From assembly GCA_946406115.1 (NCBI GenBank), contig OX291558.1:15306205-15370204 (forward strand): DNA of 64,000 bases, given 5' to 3'. The translations under genes and the position numbers were made by a program. The stretch comes from Apoda limacodes. Taxonomy: Eukaryota; Arthropoda; Insecta; Lepidoptera; Limacodidae. Shown in pieces: positions 41,295 to 53,139 of this stretch (position 1 is the first letter of the stretch; each line of letters begins with the position of its first letter). The notes below the pieces were generated by a model that did not search any database, was not told the origin of the DNA, and was given only the letters and a program-made list of their open reading frames with translations.

Positions 41295-42271
41295 GGGAGT
41301 CGTGCCCGCTAAAGCTGCTGAAGAAAACTTTTGCCATTCGTCGTTATCACCACTGCGAAAAACCGATGGTGACTTGGCCCATAGTGCTAAAGAGAAAGCC
41401 GATCTACTGGGCAGTCTCTTTGCCTCAAACTCGAATATGAACAACGAAGTCGCTATACCATCTACTATACCGTGGTGCTGTAGGACCATGCCGGAAATCT
41501 ACCTTACACAGTGAGAGGTCCGGCGGGCGTTGCTTTCTCTAGACGTTTATTAGTCGAGTGAGCTAGACAGTATACTAGCAGTGGTGCTGAAGAGGATACG
41601 ATTCGCGGCACCTCGCAGCATTCTTCACACAAACGAATTTATTTTATTATCTCTCTCTCTCTTATTTTTGACACTTACTATTCGAACACCGTGAAATTTT
41701 GAAGACGTGTTCTAGAGATAAATATCAGGGTCTGCTGTGTGCCAGTTTTCTATTAAATTGTATAGGTTAAAAGTTACAGAGGATTTTAGTTTTTCATACA
41801 AATGGTATCAATTAAAATTTTAAGTAAGTAAAATCATTTTTCAGGATTTCAGAGAACCATAGACATAGATATTTGGCTTGAGATCATGTCTACAGTGTTT
41901 GATGTTTAAATGTCAAAAATATGTGGAAAATTCGTTTGTATAAAGCACGCTGCGAGGCGCCGCGAATTGTATTATCTAAAACAGTGTGCTTTACTCACGT
42001 GCCTCTTCGCGCTTTACTATCACACTAGGCAATTTTCGTCTCCTTGGAAGACTGCAAATGTGCACCCACTGCCCAAAAAGGCCGATAAATTCAGAAAATT
42101 ACGAATCCGTTCAGAAAGAAAACTCCGATTTACAGGCCAATCGCTATTACCTCTCGCCTCTCGGCCGTATCGCTGTATCTCCGTATCAAACCCTTAAGTC
42201 TAAGGAAAGCCTTTGCCTCCCTGCGAGTGTTCTACCTCTTGTATAATGGCATCTTTTCGAAGGAATTGTCC
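41295..42271 (+). pseudogene. LINE EN-RT relic with internal deletion and nested MITE
   Basis: 41295-41590 matches 17333-17640 of the main LINE (region between endonuclease and RT, GATGGTGACTTGGCCCATAG). 41978-42170 matches 17641-17820. The sequence then jumps to 18776-18870, so about 950 bp containing the RT core, YADD included, are missing. Stops (TGA at 41512) and indels break the frame. The copy is interrupted by a MITE at 41591-41977. A different, older history from the 3'-end scraps because it keeps middle parts. Confidence 0.85.
41591..41977. mobile_element. 387-bp MITE with about 46-bp inverted ends
   Basis: The left end has ATTCGCGGCACCTCGCAGC followed by CACACAAACGAATT. The right end, inverted, has ATTCGCGGCGCCTCGCAGC followed by TATACAAACGAATT. 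No coding potential. The interruption of a LINE whose intact sibling is in this window makes the insertion certain, but substitutions leave the exact edges and target duplication uncertain by a few bases. Confidence 0.85.
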
Positions 42272-43429
42272 GCATATGTCTTTACACAGGTGTAAAAGTT
42301 ATTTCTAAAATTTATAAAAGATGGCACTGTGATTATTTTGTGATGGAATTCTCATGAGATGAAAGGAAATTTAGTAACAGCCTTGATAATGTTGTACTCG
42401 TATGTGTAACATTTTGAAAATAACATCACCGTTAAATCATAAATTTTTGCCTATTGTTTCAAATACCATATTTTTGTGGGTACGTTTTTGATTTCAGATA
42501 TTTTTGTAAATACTACTGTTTCATTCTAATGATGTAAAGCGAAACCCACTCGTTACGTATGACTATTACTGTTTCAAATTGTCAGTGTTTTTGCACCTAA
42601 ATGGACCACGTCAGTCTGTATGTGATAAGTGACATTTAGACAACTAGTTATAAAACATCGGTAAATGTCATAAAATTAAAATTTCATAGTTACACTTACT
42701 ACAAATGTATAGTTCTTTCTTGCTTTTTGTATGATGAAATGTTGCATATATATGTTCAAAAAATCAACAATATCTAAACCCTAAATACATCCCTGTTTGC
42801 CACCGGACCGAGATATATGCGAGAGTCAGCTGTCGCATTCTCACCGTGTTTTTGCCCCTCCGGACTTTCGAAGATATCCCTGTCTTCTCACTTGTTCGAC
42901 CCTTCCGTGGTCTCAAATTGTTTTCTTGTGGTTAGTTCTTGTTCATTACTAACGACCTACAGAATTATTTGTAGGTGTTATAAATTTTAAGTTCGTTACT
43001 AATGTATTAGAGTTTAAAAGTTAAGATATTTTTTTTAAGTACTGATCCCTTATTAAAAGTCAAACAATATAGGTAACCTACGTCAACTAAATAAATGGAT
43101 AGTTTAAAACCTTCAATATCAAAAAATGTTATAAAAACCATAATTAAATTAATATCATCAGCAATACAATTAATATATATATGTATTAATACATAAACTA
43201 TCCATTTATTTATTTCAGTCAAAGTTTTCAGTGGTGGTTGGTTACTTATAAATCTTAAAAATCTGTTTGCCGAGAAAAGAACTAATTTAATTGTCTATTT
43301 ATTTGCAATCTCAAGTCATGTATAAAAATGACTAAAAATTAAATAGCTTAATAAAATGGTTAGAGTTATTTTTATCAGCTGCAGCAGCAGGAGCTTCAGG
43401 GAGCACGTTAAACTGTCTCAGTCCTGGAT
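42272..43429. other. AT-rich intergenic DNA
   Basis: Nothing recognised. The GC-richer 42790-42930 stretch (TTTGCCACCGGACCGAG, CCCCTCCGGACTTTCG) is unassigned. Confidence 0.45.
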
Positions 43430-43610
43430 GTTGTCATATTATGACAGCAGCAGTCGTTAATCAAAGTTCAAGGCTTTATGGGCCGCTAAAAAATTCTGGT
43501 AGTCGAGCGGCCACTTACTCGATAAACGACTATTTCGCAATGGGACGGCCTAAGCTTCCTTCTTCAAGGAGGACCTTATGCCCCTGCAATGGGACATATA
43601 ATAAATGAGG
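43430..43610 (+). mobile_element. Lepidopteran SINE body fragment
   Basis: GTTGTCATATTATGACAGCA, GCAGTCGTTAATCAAAG, TTTATGGGCCGC, CGAGCGGCCACTTACTCG, TTCTTCAAGGAGGACC and TGCAATGGGAC follow the order of the 58891-59163 SINE body. Head missing. Confidence 0.55.
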
Positions 43611-45562
43611 CAAGTAATGCTAGTTACATAACTATTACACAAGAGGAATCTTGTTTCTCATAGTTAAACGATAGCGTAATATCTAAGTGTTTTTTTTTCT
43701 AACGGACTATGCAGTTTGTTTGTTTTTGCAAAATTGTATGGTACAGATTTTGCAGCCGCCTGATTGATTTCTGAACAGCTACAATTAGTATTAATGTTTA
43801 TAATATTATATTAAAATCCAATAACATTATTTTATAGCAATTGAAAGAATTCTTTATCATATACAAAAATTTCTCCATTATGTTCCTTTATTATCATTAA
43901 AAGAACATTAACATCATATCTACGTACTATAAATGTGTGAAGAAACAATAATCTTACCAAATTTCACTTTAGTTCGGGATCTCTTCATTCTGTTCCCTTA
44001 ACGAGGGCAGCCAGAGTTTTAATGAAATCTCATAAGTTATGCAAATAATTAATAATGGTAGCAACTTAGCTGACTTTAACTTATTAAACGACAACTTCGT
44101 AATGAGGCCAGCAAAATTTGCGCAAACCCGCGAGGCGGAACTTAAGACGCGTGTAAAGTTCCAATCGCAGTCATTAAAAGTTTCAACTTGACACATTTCA
44201 GCCAAGTATAATAAACGGTACTTTTTACAGAAATATACAAAATTTACTTTGATGTCCTTAAGTTATTAAGGGACCGGAACGACATCGTAGGGTAAGTTAT
44301 TAATACTGATTGACCAACATAATATGTAACTAACTGTGACCCATATATAGTTGTAGAGGTATGCAAGATCTTTTAGTAAATTAAGAAGTGTTTGCCGCAG
44401 TCAAAGAAAAAAGACACGAAAATATAAAGCGACAGAATATTATTACCTCTTTCTTACCCATAGGTAGACGCTGAATTGCGAAGTCAAAGAGCTATCACAT
44501 TTGTTTACATTTGATATCTCTCCTATTTGCCTAGTACTAGTGAAAATTTCATAGTAGGCATAAGAAATAATTGTTACGATTTAGCCGTTCTTCAATATAT
44601 ATATATATATATATAAATCAACGCAGCATTGAATAAAATGAAAAATAAAAAATAATGTAGTCATCTCTCAAATTCACACTAAAAGTCCTGTTGGAATTTC
44701 TAAACGTGTTTGCAGCATCCGAGTGAAAACTATTAAGAGTGTCGTTTGCTCACTCATGCTTACGTGTCCCACTAAATTTTACACACCAAAAAAGTGCTAC
44801 CGCTCTCGTTGCCTGTAATTCAATTTAACGTGGCAATATAAAATGAATTTTACCCAGGATTCATTCTGACATTTTTACAATCCTTTTTATTTCGTTTCAT
44901 ACTTTTTTATGGCGGGTAAATCTTACAAGATTTAATTATTTTTACATGCTTTTATTTAGTTTATCCCGTCCCGTTATCTGTAATCAAATCTTGTAAGTGT
45001 AATTAGACCTAGTTCCGGGCGTCCGATTGAGATAAAATTTTGCATAAGTACGTGAATCTTATGACAATGCAATATAATGATGTCATGGAGCTGTAAGGTA
45101 GCGACGCTACCCCAGTTTGGGCCTATTTGATTTGTCTTAAACGATAACCAGGGTCTAATGAAAGCTTGTTTATAAAAATATTTTTTACGTATATTCTTGT
45201 TTTTTCTGTTGTAACACTATTTACACATTCGACTTGCACTTAGCTGTTTAAGGTGATGTCTGTTCTTCATTAAGTCACAGCCTTAAACTACGCTGTCTTA
45301 AATTAATTCTGGTGATTTTATCATAAAGGTTTCTTATGTAAACCGCAAAACAGATTTGTAATGAAATTAAGAATTGTTTTTTTAAAGGGCAGCTGTTTCT
45401 CTTCATACACTGAACTAAGGGATCAAACATTATTCTCCCGCATACCCCAGTGTGTGGGTTCTCGTTGGATAGATTTTTAAAATGCATTTGAGGCTTTTGG
45501 TTTTTTTTTTGTTGCTCGAAGCTGGACTTTTAAAAAGTTATCGGCTTCTAAATTCAAAAAAC
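43611..45562. other. AT-rich intergenic DNA with a TA microsatellite
   Basis: A (TA)n run at about 44596-44616 is the only clear structure. The 78-codon minus-strand frame at 43969-44205 has no family signature. No gene supported in about 1.9 kb. Confidence 0.45.
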
Positions 45563-46345
45563 AGGCCAAGTGCGAGTCGGACTTCGAACATTTAGGGTTT
45601 CCTACCAAATATAGAATATAAGCCGTACGAATGGCAGAATTATTCATAAGCAGTAGGTAAGTGACCCATCTGTGCTATACGTAGGGTTGCCAGGCGTCCG
45701 GATAAAGCCGGACACAGTCAAGTTTCCACTCTGTCCACCTCACGTTGTATAGTGCTAGTTTAAGCGAGCGGACTAGCACTGTCCTTCCCGCGCCTTTACC
45801 TTTTCCTTTGCAAATAATAATAGTAGTAAGTAATATTTAATGATAATTAAAAAGGAAGACTGATTCAATAAATTTGTTATTTCATTAAAATTTAAGAAGA
45901 TTTATGGTAAATAAACGCTTTGATTTTATTTTGTTTTCTATCGCAAATTGAAATAGTAGTAAGTAAGTAATGAATTATTTAAATAAATATTGTAATGACT
46001 ATCGAATGATTAATAATAAAAAAGACTGCTTCATTCTATTTTATTGCTATTTCATTCGAATTTAGGGAAATTTTACGGGAAATAATAGAAAAAAAATTTG
46101 TTTTACTGTGAAAAAAATGTTATGTTATTTTACACAAATGTCCGGCTAAATTTACTGGTCTCCTTTTAAAAACATTTAAAAATATTTTTAATTTTTTTTA
46201 TGGTTTTCGGTCAACAAGTTGCTTAAACTGTGAAAATTTGAAGACTGTAGCTCCAACCATTTAGCTGTAAATACCTGTGTAACAGATAAACACGTAGTGA
46301 CAGCAATAGGGCTCCATTTGGACCCTTGGGGTACGGAACCCTGAA
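45563..46345 (+). repeat. GGCCAAGTGC-family repeat interrupted by another element
   Basis: Starts AGGCCAAGTGCGAGTCGGAC (45563) and ends GGGGTACGGAACCCTGAAAA (46345), so both family ends are present. The middle is displaced by the 45683-46165 block. Confidence 0.65.
45683..46165. mobile_element. Candidate hAT-like non-autonomous element
   Basis: Left end TAGGGTTGCCAGGCGTCCGG then ATAAAGCCGGACACAG. The right side has ATGTCCGGCTAAATTTACTG, a weak inverse. AGGGTTGCCAG is a hAT-type end. Target duplication not determined, edges approximate. Confidence 0.4.
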
Positions 46346-47510
46346 AAGTCCCTGGTTCTAAAACTCACGATAGCTAGATAGAGCTTTGTAGTGTTTTAGT
46401 TTTTAAGTTGTAGAATATTTCTAAATTAAAGGTCAAATATTGAAAGACTGGCTGGAGAGAAGTGTAAGAACAGTTTTGAAAAGACTGTCAGTTTCTAAGA
46501 CTGAGAAAAATCTCACACAATCTTCGGCAGGATTTTTATGAGGTAAGATGAAGAAAGAAATATAATCAGAAAATAAATCACAAGCCACATAACCTTATCG
46601 CAGAGGACCAATCGAAGTATCTTAAAATATTATTGTATCGATATACAAGGAAACTCCAGGTACAATTTTTCAATAATTTAGCGCTAAATTAATCTTGTTT
46701 GGAGGGTTATAGTATTATAATACCCCAGCTCATGAGCCAAAAAGAAGCAGTCGTCCAGGGGGATTTTTCATTGACCATTTTCACCATTTTCATTGACCTT
46801 TATTACGTATAAACTCTACTACTTCTAGGAAGCCTCAGTCTAGAAGAAGATCATTGTGGAGAAGGGTTTATAGATTTTAGGAGTTAAGTTTTGTATTTTT
46901 GGCGTAAATGATCTAAATAACAGGGTGAGTTTCTTATCCATCCTTTGTTTGATTTACGATCCCTGAGCTTAAAGGTCTCGTCTTGCAGTTTTAAATACTT
47001 TTAACGAATATTCCTTCAAAAAAAATCAGTTAGCCAGTTTACCAGATATACCTACCCAATAAATTTTCCTTGTACGGAATCCGAACTCAATCCCTGTACG
47101 AAATGCACTTCACCGGTTTTTTTTTTCTTAATAAAAATAATGTATTTTTCAGTAATATTGTAGTTTGGTTAATAAGTAGCCTACTTACCATTAACGTCAA
47201 TCACAAGTCTGAAAATCATGAAACATCTTAAAGAAATTCACAGCTGGCTAGATTTGCAGTTCACTTTGTATGCATTGTGTATCGTTTGCGATGCATTCGC
47301 CTGCAGATCACGGTGGGCGAGTCCAGATTCAATGCACCAATACGACAAACACTCGACTATTGCCAACTTTCAAATGCTGATTCTGATTTCGCTTAAGCTC
47401 TAGGGTTGCCAGATTGTAAGATCTAAAATTAGTATTTTTATCTCAAGAGTATACTCATACTAAATGAAGTTTAATTATTTTATCATCATTTTCGCTAGAT
47501 GTATGTATGT
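46346..47510. other. AT-rich intergenic DNA
   Basis: Nothing recognised. TAGGGTTGCCAGAT at 47401 resembles one end of a hAT-like element, but no partner end was found. Confidence 0.4.
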
Positions 47511-47801
47511 AACATCTCGATTTTTACAGACACAGAATTAGCAAGCTGAAGTGGCAGTGGGCTGGCCACGTCTGTCGGAGGACCGGTGGTCGATGGAGCA
47601 GACGTGTCCTAGAGTGGAGACCGCGTATGGGAAGGCGAAGCGTGGGACGCCCTCCAGCCCGGTGGACCGACGACCTTAAAAAAGGTGGCTGGTGGTAATT
47701 GGATGCGGAAGGCAGAGGACCGAGAGAAATGGCGCGCCATAGAGGAGGCTTATGTCCAGCAGTGGACCAATATAAGCTGATATGATGAACATCTCGATTT
47801 T
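47511..47801 (+). mobile_element. 5'-truncated RTE retrotransposon copy with target duplication
   Basis: The insert 47525-47787 is flanked by AACATCTCGATTTT on both sides (47511-47524 and 47788-47801), a perfect 14-bp target duplication. It encodes the C-terminus typical of RTE elements: LKWQWAGHVCRRTGGRW, LEWRPRMGRRSVGRPPARW and TDDLKK. A one-base frameshift follows, then the remainder including REKWRAIEEAY in another frame. It ends GCTGATATGATG, the short tail typical of RTE. Only about 260 bp remain. Confidence 0.9.
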
Positions 47802-48179
47802 AATCTCCAGAAGGAGGTTATCAGTGTGGCTGGATACACACTCACATCATAATGTTAGGGACAACCTCTTTACGCCAACGACTATCTTGCTGCGTAGGTC
47901 TTGCTGTAGGTGGTGAGCCTTTCATTGCAACCATGCTTCCTATACAGTAATACAGTGTATCTTGATATTCTAGACTAAGGTGGCTTTATATACTTCCCAT
48001 AAGTCGTTTATCATGAGCTCTAGTGTAATTTCGGGTAAAATAAAAAACCAGTAACCATAAATAGTTCCTTTGCCATTTTTTAAGGAATTGTAAAGCGTAG
48101 TCAATATTAAAATAGAGGGCAATTAGTATTTAAATTATGAAAATCAGTTCTAATTTGAAAAAAAAAATTATATATATTC
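47802..48179. other. AT-rich intergenic DNA
   Basis: Nothing recognised. Confidence 0.45.
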
Positions 48180-48365
48180 ACTAGCTGACCGGGCAGACGT
48201 TGTCCTGCATTATACCGACTGCAGCGCCATCTGCCGGGCTAATTTGTGAATCTAAACCATCCAGAGCGCCACCCAAACACATACAAAAAAATTCATTCAA
48301 ATCTGTCCAGCCGTTTAGGAGGAGTACAGTGACATACAGTAGAATTATACATATATATAAAGATA
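48180..48365 (+). repeat. CTAGCTGACCGGGCAGACG-type interspersed repeat
   Basis: Starts ACTAGCTGACCGGGCAGACG TTGTCCTGC and contains GCGCCATCTGCCGGGC, AATCTGTCCAGCCGTTTAGG and AGGAGTACAGTGACATACAG, ending in ATATATATAAAGAT. A common insect repeat with a CTAG-type end, probably a non-autonomous Helitron-like unit in inverted orientation. Not coding. Confidence 0.5.
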
Positions 48366-48689
48366 AACATTTCTGCTTATTCGTATCTAACAAGAAAATC
48401 TGGACTAACAAACCACTAGTGCTTAAACATACTCGGTCCTGTAGCTTCTTTGCGTTTCATTTACGTAGATTTTCCGGTAAAAAAACACTGTTTATAAAAT
48501 GTTGTTACTTGTCTCGGTTTCCTAATTTTTAACTGGCGATAAAAATTTGCAACGAAAAGTAGCATTTTGCAATATATCTCAAGATTAGGCGATTACTTTG
48601 GACAATATATGAAATTGATCGTTGATGCCTTTTGATGTTCAACGAGGTAGTTAACAAGGTTTTTTTTCTGACTGACTATGCACTGGCTG

Positions 48690-48872
48690 TTGCAGCCATT
48701 ACTGCTTCACCAGGCTTTTTTGGGCGAGACTCTGAAGGAGCCTCGTCTTGGGTGGTCGCTCTCGGGGGCGTCCCTTCGTCCGAAGGTGTCACCGCCAGGA
48801 GGGGAGTTCCCCGTTACGCGGGTGCAGTTTCGATTGAGTGGGGGCGAGAAACGCCCCGGCACTCTTTGATAC
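48690..48872 (+). repeat. GC-rich repeat, copy 2 of 3
   Basis: Reads CAGGCTTTTTTGGGCGAGAC, GTCGCTCTCGGGGGCGTCCC, GCCAGGAGGGGAGTTCCCCG, TTACGCGGGTGCAGTTTCG and CCCCGGCACTCTTTGATACC TCGTG. See 21879-22062. The neighbouring GC-rich 48890-49070 (GGGGACGTCGGCGTCG, CCGAGGTCGGTCGGGAGG) is not shared with the other copies. Confidence 0.65.
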
Positions 48873-48889
48873 CTCGTGTATCTTTTATT

Positions 48890-49075
48890 TGTTTATCGGG
48901 GACGTCGGCGTCGTGTTTGGAGGGAGGCCCTATTGGGAAAGGTCGTTGAGACTAATCTCGTTATCCGGATAGCAAGATCGTCATCTGGGGCCGTTAGAAC
49001 GTGCCGAGGCCGCCCAACTATAGTTTTACGACCATGCCGAGGTCGGTCGGGAGGATGATACGTTGTGGATTAGTC
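48890..49075. other. GC-rich block of unknown origin
   Basis: Distinct base composition adjoining the GC-rich repeat. Short ORFs overlap it (48632-48949 and 48876-49058, plus strand) without any recognised domain. Could be the 3' part of another retroelement. Confidence 0.35.
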
Positions 49076-49492
49076 TTATTAGTCGATTCGGGTGAGTAAC
49101 AAGGTAGTCAGATTTTGTCCATAACGGGGTAGTTTACAAGGTAGTCATAGTTTATCCATAACGGGGTATGTTTACAACATAGTCTGATTTTGATGACCTA
49201 AACACAATATTTACCCTTATTTGTGATCAAGTATTCCATATTTTGAAGGCTGCTATTCGATGAAGTTGTCTAATGACATTTTAAGGTCTTTACGTTTTTG
49301 ACTTTATTTCTCGTTTTCTTTTGAACTCTCTTTTAGTACCTAGTTAGAAAAAATGGTAGTTGGAAGGCTAGTCTTAGATTTGAGAAAATATATTGAGACT
49401 GAATTTCAGTTTATTCTTTTATTACAAATTATAAATTAATTTGAAGTAATTTGCAAACAAATATCATTTTATTATAATATTTTTTTTATTAA
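49076..49492. other. AT-rich intergenic DNA
   Basis: 49103-49185 has two imperfect copies of AAGGTAGTCA...TCCATAACGGGGTA in tandem. Nothing else recognised. Confidence 0.45.
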
Positions 49493-50099
49493 AAATATTT
49501 TGGACATTACACACAAAACTGTCTGGCCCCAAAGTAAGCAAAGCTTGTATTATGGGTACTAGACAACGGATACAAATACAGAAATATTACTTTTTTTTGT
49601 AAATACATACATATCATACATAAACACTGTTTATTCATCTATATTCTTTAAGATGTATGTAGTTTGTTTATTTTATTTTTTATTTTTTGTTATTTTGTTT
49701 AGATGTTTGTACGTATTAGTTTTATTTATTATTCATATGTATATAAATTAAGCTATTGCTATAAATGTATATATTATTTTACTGTTGCCTTTTTTTTATA
49801 TTAAGTTTCAGTTAGCACATTCTACTCAATAATTTTATAAAGTCTCCTCTACCCAAAGGTTGTCTGGAAGAGATCGCTCATTAGCGATAAGACCGCCAAT
49901 TTGTTATTAATTTAATTGTTTAATTGTTTTGTATTCTATATGCGCTATAAAGTATATTATTATTATTATTATTAAATACATCCAGACTCAAGGCAAACAC
50001 AAATGTTTATATTATTACATAAATATTTGTCCAGTGCGGGAATCGAACCCAGACCCTCAGCACAGTTACTGGCCACACTACCAACTAGGCTGCGAGGGT
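49493..50099 (-). mobile_element. tRNA-derived SINE, copy split by an insertion
   Basis: The tail (TGGACATTACACACAAAACT, TGGCCCCAAAGTAAGCAAAG) lies at 49493-49626 and the head (GGGAATCGAACCC at 50038-50050, CCAACTAGGCTGCGAGG) at 49975-50099, both inverted. Box B is intact and box A nearly so. Between them is an unrelated 348-bp insertion. Confidence 0.85.
49627..49974 (+). mobile_element. Retroposon-like insertion ending in (ATT)n
   Basis: Contains GGTTGTCTGGAAGAGATCGC and TCATTAGCGATAAGACCGCC (49856-49897), a motif I associate with 3' ends of lepidopteran non-LTR or SINE copies, followed by an (ATT)n tail. AAACA/AAATACA at the two edges may be the target duplicate. Its parent family is not settled. 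Confidence 0.6.
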
Positions 50100-50562
50100 C
50101 CTAGGTTCAAACCTTGTCTTGGACATAATTGTTTATACGCGCCGTCGTTGTCTCTGATCACCATGATGCGGGATATTCTATTTACGAGTTCAATATTTTG
50201 TACATATGTGTTTAGTTATTTCTTTATTATAACGAAACAATATCCTTTTATAAAATCTTTTTACGTGAAATAGCTTATTACAAAAGTGTCAGGTTGTGTA
50301 CACATTTCGGTGTGAACAATTTATGTCGCTCCGTTATTTATGCAACGCAGCTCGCTTGGACTAATATTTTTTTCATATTTCATATATTTTGTATACCTGT
50401 GAAAATAGGTATGTGAAATAACAAACAGGAGCAGTTTTTCATATAAGAGTCTACAAAGAATACAAAGTTATTTAACATTTATTTGCTGTTTTAAAATACA
50501 TATGTTCTTTTTGCCGTTATCTAGAATAAATCGGTCATGTACTCGGTCATGAACTCACACAC
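50100..50562. other. AT-rich intergenic DNA
   Basis: Nothing recognised. Confidence 0.45.
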
Positions 50563-50680
50563 TGTAAATTCCGTAACACCATTTACGTAATTTACGAACA
50601 CAAACAAAAGAAAAAGTGTGCCGCTAGGCGGTCACTGACAAAGTCCGACGTTGCTTAACTTTGAATATTGTTTCTAGCAT
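50563..50680 (-). mobile_element. 5S-SINE related remnant
   Basis: GTAATTTACGAACACAAAC, GTGTGCCGCTAGGCGGTCAC and AGTCCGACGTTGCTTAACTT keep the inverted 5S-like segment with a deletion of the AAGTACT part. Same arrangement as 28291-28470. Confidence 0.5.
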
Positions 50681-51176
50681 ACTCTATATATATATATACA
50701 TACTACATACATTATAGCATAGCATACATAATCGAGTCACTATTTTTTCAATAATCGCTCAGCCCGTCTCATACTTAGGTGGTTTTTATTATTTGTTGTT
50801 GTACTTTAGAACTCACACTATAATCACAGCAAGTTTAAAGCTTGAATGTATTACTGTTTTTACAATAGAGCAAAAACCAGTAAAACGTGTATCTAGTATG
50901 GGGACCACCCTTAAAATTATACTTTTTTATATTTTTATTATTTGTTAGAAAATATAATCAGCCATTTTAACACATATTCTATGAAAAATTCAGGCTTCTA
51001 CCTATTTCGGTTACCAAGATAGAGCCCTTTAATGGTCGGACATACGGACGGATAGGCTTAGTAATAGGCCCCGTTGGCTGGCACCCAAAATCGGAGGGTT
51101 ATAACAAAACTATAATGATCCTTGTTTGACTACGGAACTCTAAAATATAACAAGTTTTGCAAGTGTGAAACAAAAA

Positions 51177-51512
51177 ACGGCCAAGTGCGAGTCGGACTCG
51201 CGAACGAAGGGTTCCGTGTAAATCTATAAAAATCACGTTTGTTGTATGGGAGCCCCCCTTAAATATACGAAGGGTTCCGTGTAAGTATCTATAAAAATCA
51301 CGTTTGTTGTATGGGAGCCCCCCTTAAATATTTATTTCACTCAGTTTTTTTAGTATTTGTTGTTATAGCGTTAACAGAAATACATCTTCTGTGAAAATTT
51401 CAACTGTCAAACTATCACGGTTCATGAGATTGGACAGACAGTCGGACAGCGAAGTCTTAGTAATAATAGAAATTTACCCTCACGGGGTACCGCGTACGGA
51501 ACCCTAAAAACT
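51177..51512 (+). repeat. GGCCAAGTGC-family repeat, full length with internal duplication
   Basis: Starts CGGCCAAGTGCGAGTCGGAC and ends CGTACGGAACCCTAAAAA. The segment ACGAAGGGTTCCGTGTAA ... GGGAGCCCCCCTTAAATAT is present twice in tandem (about 51203-51267 and 51268-51329), nearly identical, so the duplication is young. Confidence 0.8.
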
Positions 51513-52307
51513 ACTGCAAATATAGTAATGCATGTCAGAGTTACTGCTACCTACTACACGTTACTTGTAGTTAAAATATTAAAAGCCAGCCCCTAATCCA
51601 TCTTTGTCCAGGGCCGCTGCTCTCTGACTTGGATTAATGGATAACACTAACTTAATTAAAGTGGTACAACAGGTGTGCCACATTGTTCACACCTCGACAA
51701 TCTAATATTGTTATAAATAACTATGTACTGTAAGTCACAAAAAAAATCCTCTCTCTCTAGTACTACCACTACATTTTACTCCCGGTTCTACAACCGTACC
51801 TACGTACGAGTGGGAAATTCGATTGTTGGTAGTATCCCTATTTCCACTAAGGTGCCAGTGGGAAACCTTTATTCTCAGTACTACCACTGGCTTTCTTATT
51901 AGTTCGCCTAAAATATCAATAGGTATAATATAATAATTAGATACTAGAGAAGTGCTTGTGGCCCAGTTGCATTATCGGAAGTAGGGAATATAATACCGGC
52001 GATAAAAAATCAAACGTAAAATCTGCAGCATTTGAGGTCTTATTTTTACCGTTACATACATCTAATTTTTTTTTTATTTTTTTAAGGGGGTTCCGTATGT
52101 TAAAAGGAAAAAAACAGAACTCACTTCTTAAGGTTTCTGTCTGACATGTCTTATACAACCTTTATTCTCATAAAAATCGTGAAAGTATGAAGTTTTAATC
52201 GAATCATTTATTGAATACTTCATTCTACGGTCCCGGTAAAGCTTCTAAGTTAACATGGACAAAAAACCAAGACCATTTATACAGCATAATTTGATAGTTC
52301 TTTGGTT
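51513..52307. other. AT-rich intergenic DNA
   Basis: CTACCACT- and CTACCACTGG-type words recur at 51765 and 51883. Nothing else. Confidence 0.4.
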
Positions 52308-52385
52308 ACTACACTGGGCAAGTGCGATGGACTATGGCCTAAGCCTTCTTCTCCAAGGAGAGATCTGTGCCTCTGCAGCACGCGC
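52308..52385 (+). repeat. Retroposon 3'-part fragment
   Basis: GGGCAAGTGCGATGGACTAT, GGCCTAAGCCTTCTTCTCCA and AGGAGAGATCTGTGCCTCTGC match the 3' half of the lepidopteran unit whose 5' half is at 20231-20460. Confidence 0.55.
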
Positions 52386-53139
52386 AAATAAGTCAACAGC
52401 TAAAGAATACCTACTTCCCAGTACACACATGGTCCTAGAGCATAAATAAAGAAAAATATCCGAAAATTGTTAATTTGTAGTTGTATTACTTATTACCTTA
52501 ACGTTCATTACATACTTAAAAAAAGTTGAAGTATTGACTGTGACGTATACCTATCGATGAATGGCAGAATGTTTATTTAATTAAAAATTTAATTTAAATT
52601 AGTCCTTCAATAACTAAACTTTTACGGAACCCTTGGTAAAGTATTTAGGTTTAAATTTGTAGAAACTCAGTACTTTTAAACAAAATCCGATTAACGTCGC
52701 ATCCTATCTGCACTTTACAACCTAACAAGTTTTACCAGCGCCAGTCCTCCAAGCTTTATGCCGAGCTTTTTATTACGAACAACCACACACACCTGAAAAA
52801 GCTCTACAGCGATCGAGGGTAGTAATTTACCGTGTAGTGACATGCAAAACAAGAGCTGACTGAGTAATCTTTTTCGTGTTATCCTTTATTTACTTTATTT
52901 GCGAGACCACTGGACAAAAAGTACTCGTGTACCGAAAGCGGCTTTTAGTGTAATACCATTGTGAAAACTTAGACAAATTGGAGTTATACACGAAGCCTAA
53001 AAATGTAACTGACTAACTAGGTTGTAAAGATCGAGTCTGATAAACTTAAGGAATTATAATTATAATTTCGCTGTTGATTATTTTTTTTTGGATTGACAAT
53101 TAGTAGGTAAAGTGAATTTAACTTTAATTAATAAAATTC
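52386..53139. other. AT-rich intergenic DNA
   Basis: Nothing recognised. Confidence 0.45.

Noticed and set aside
43969..44205. 78-codon minus-strand ORF
   Set aside because: No family features. A chance frame in intergenic DNA.
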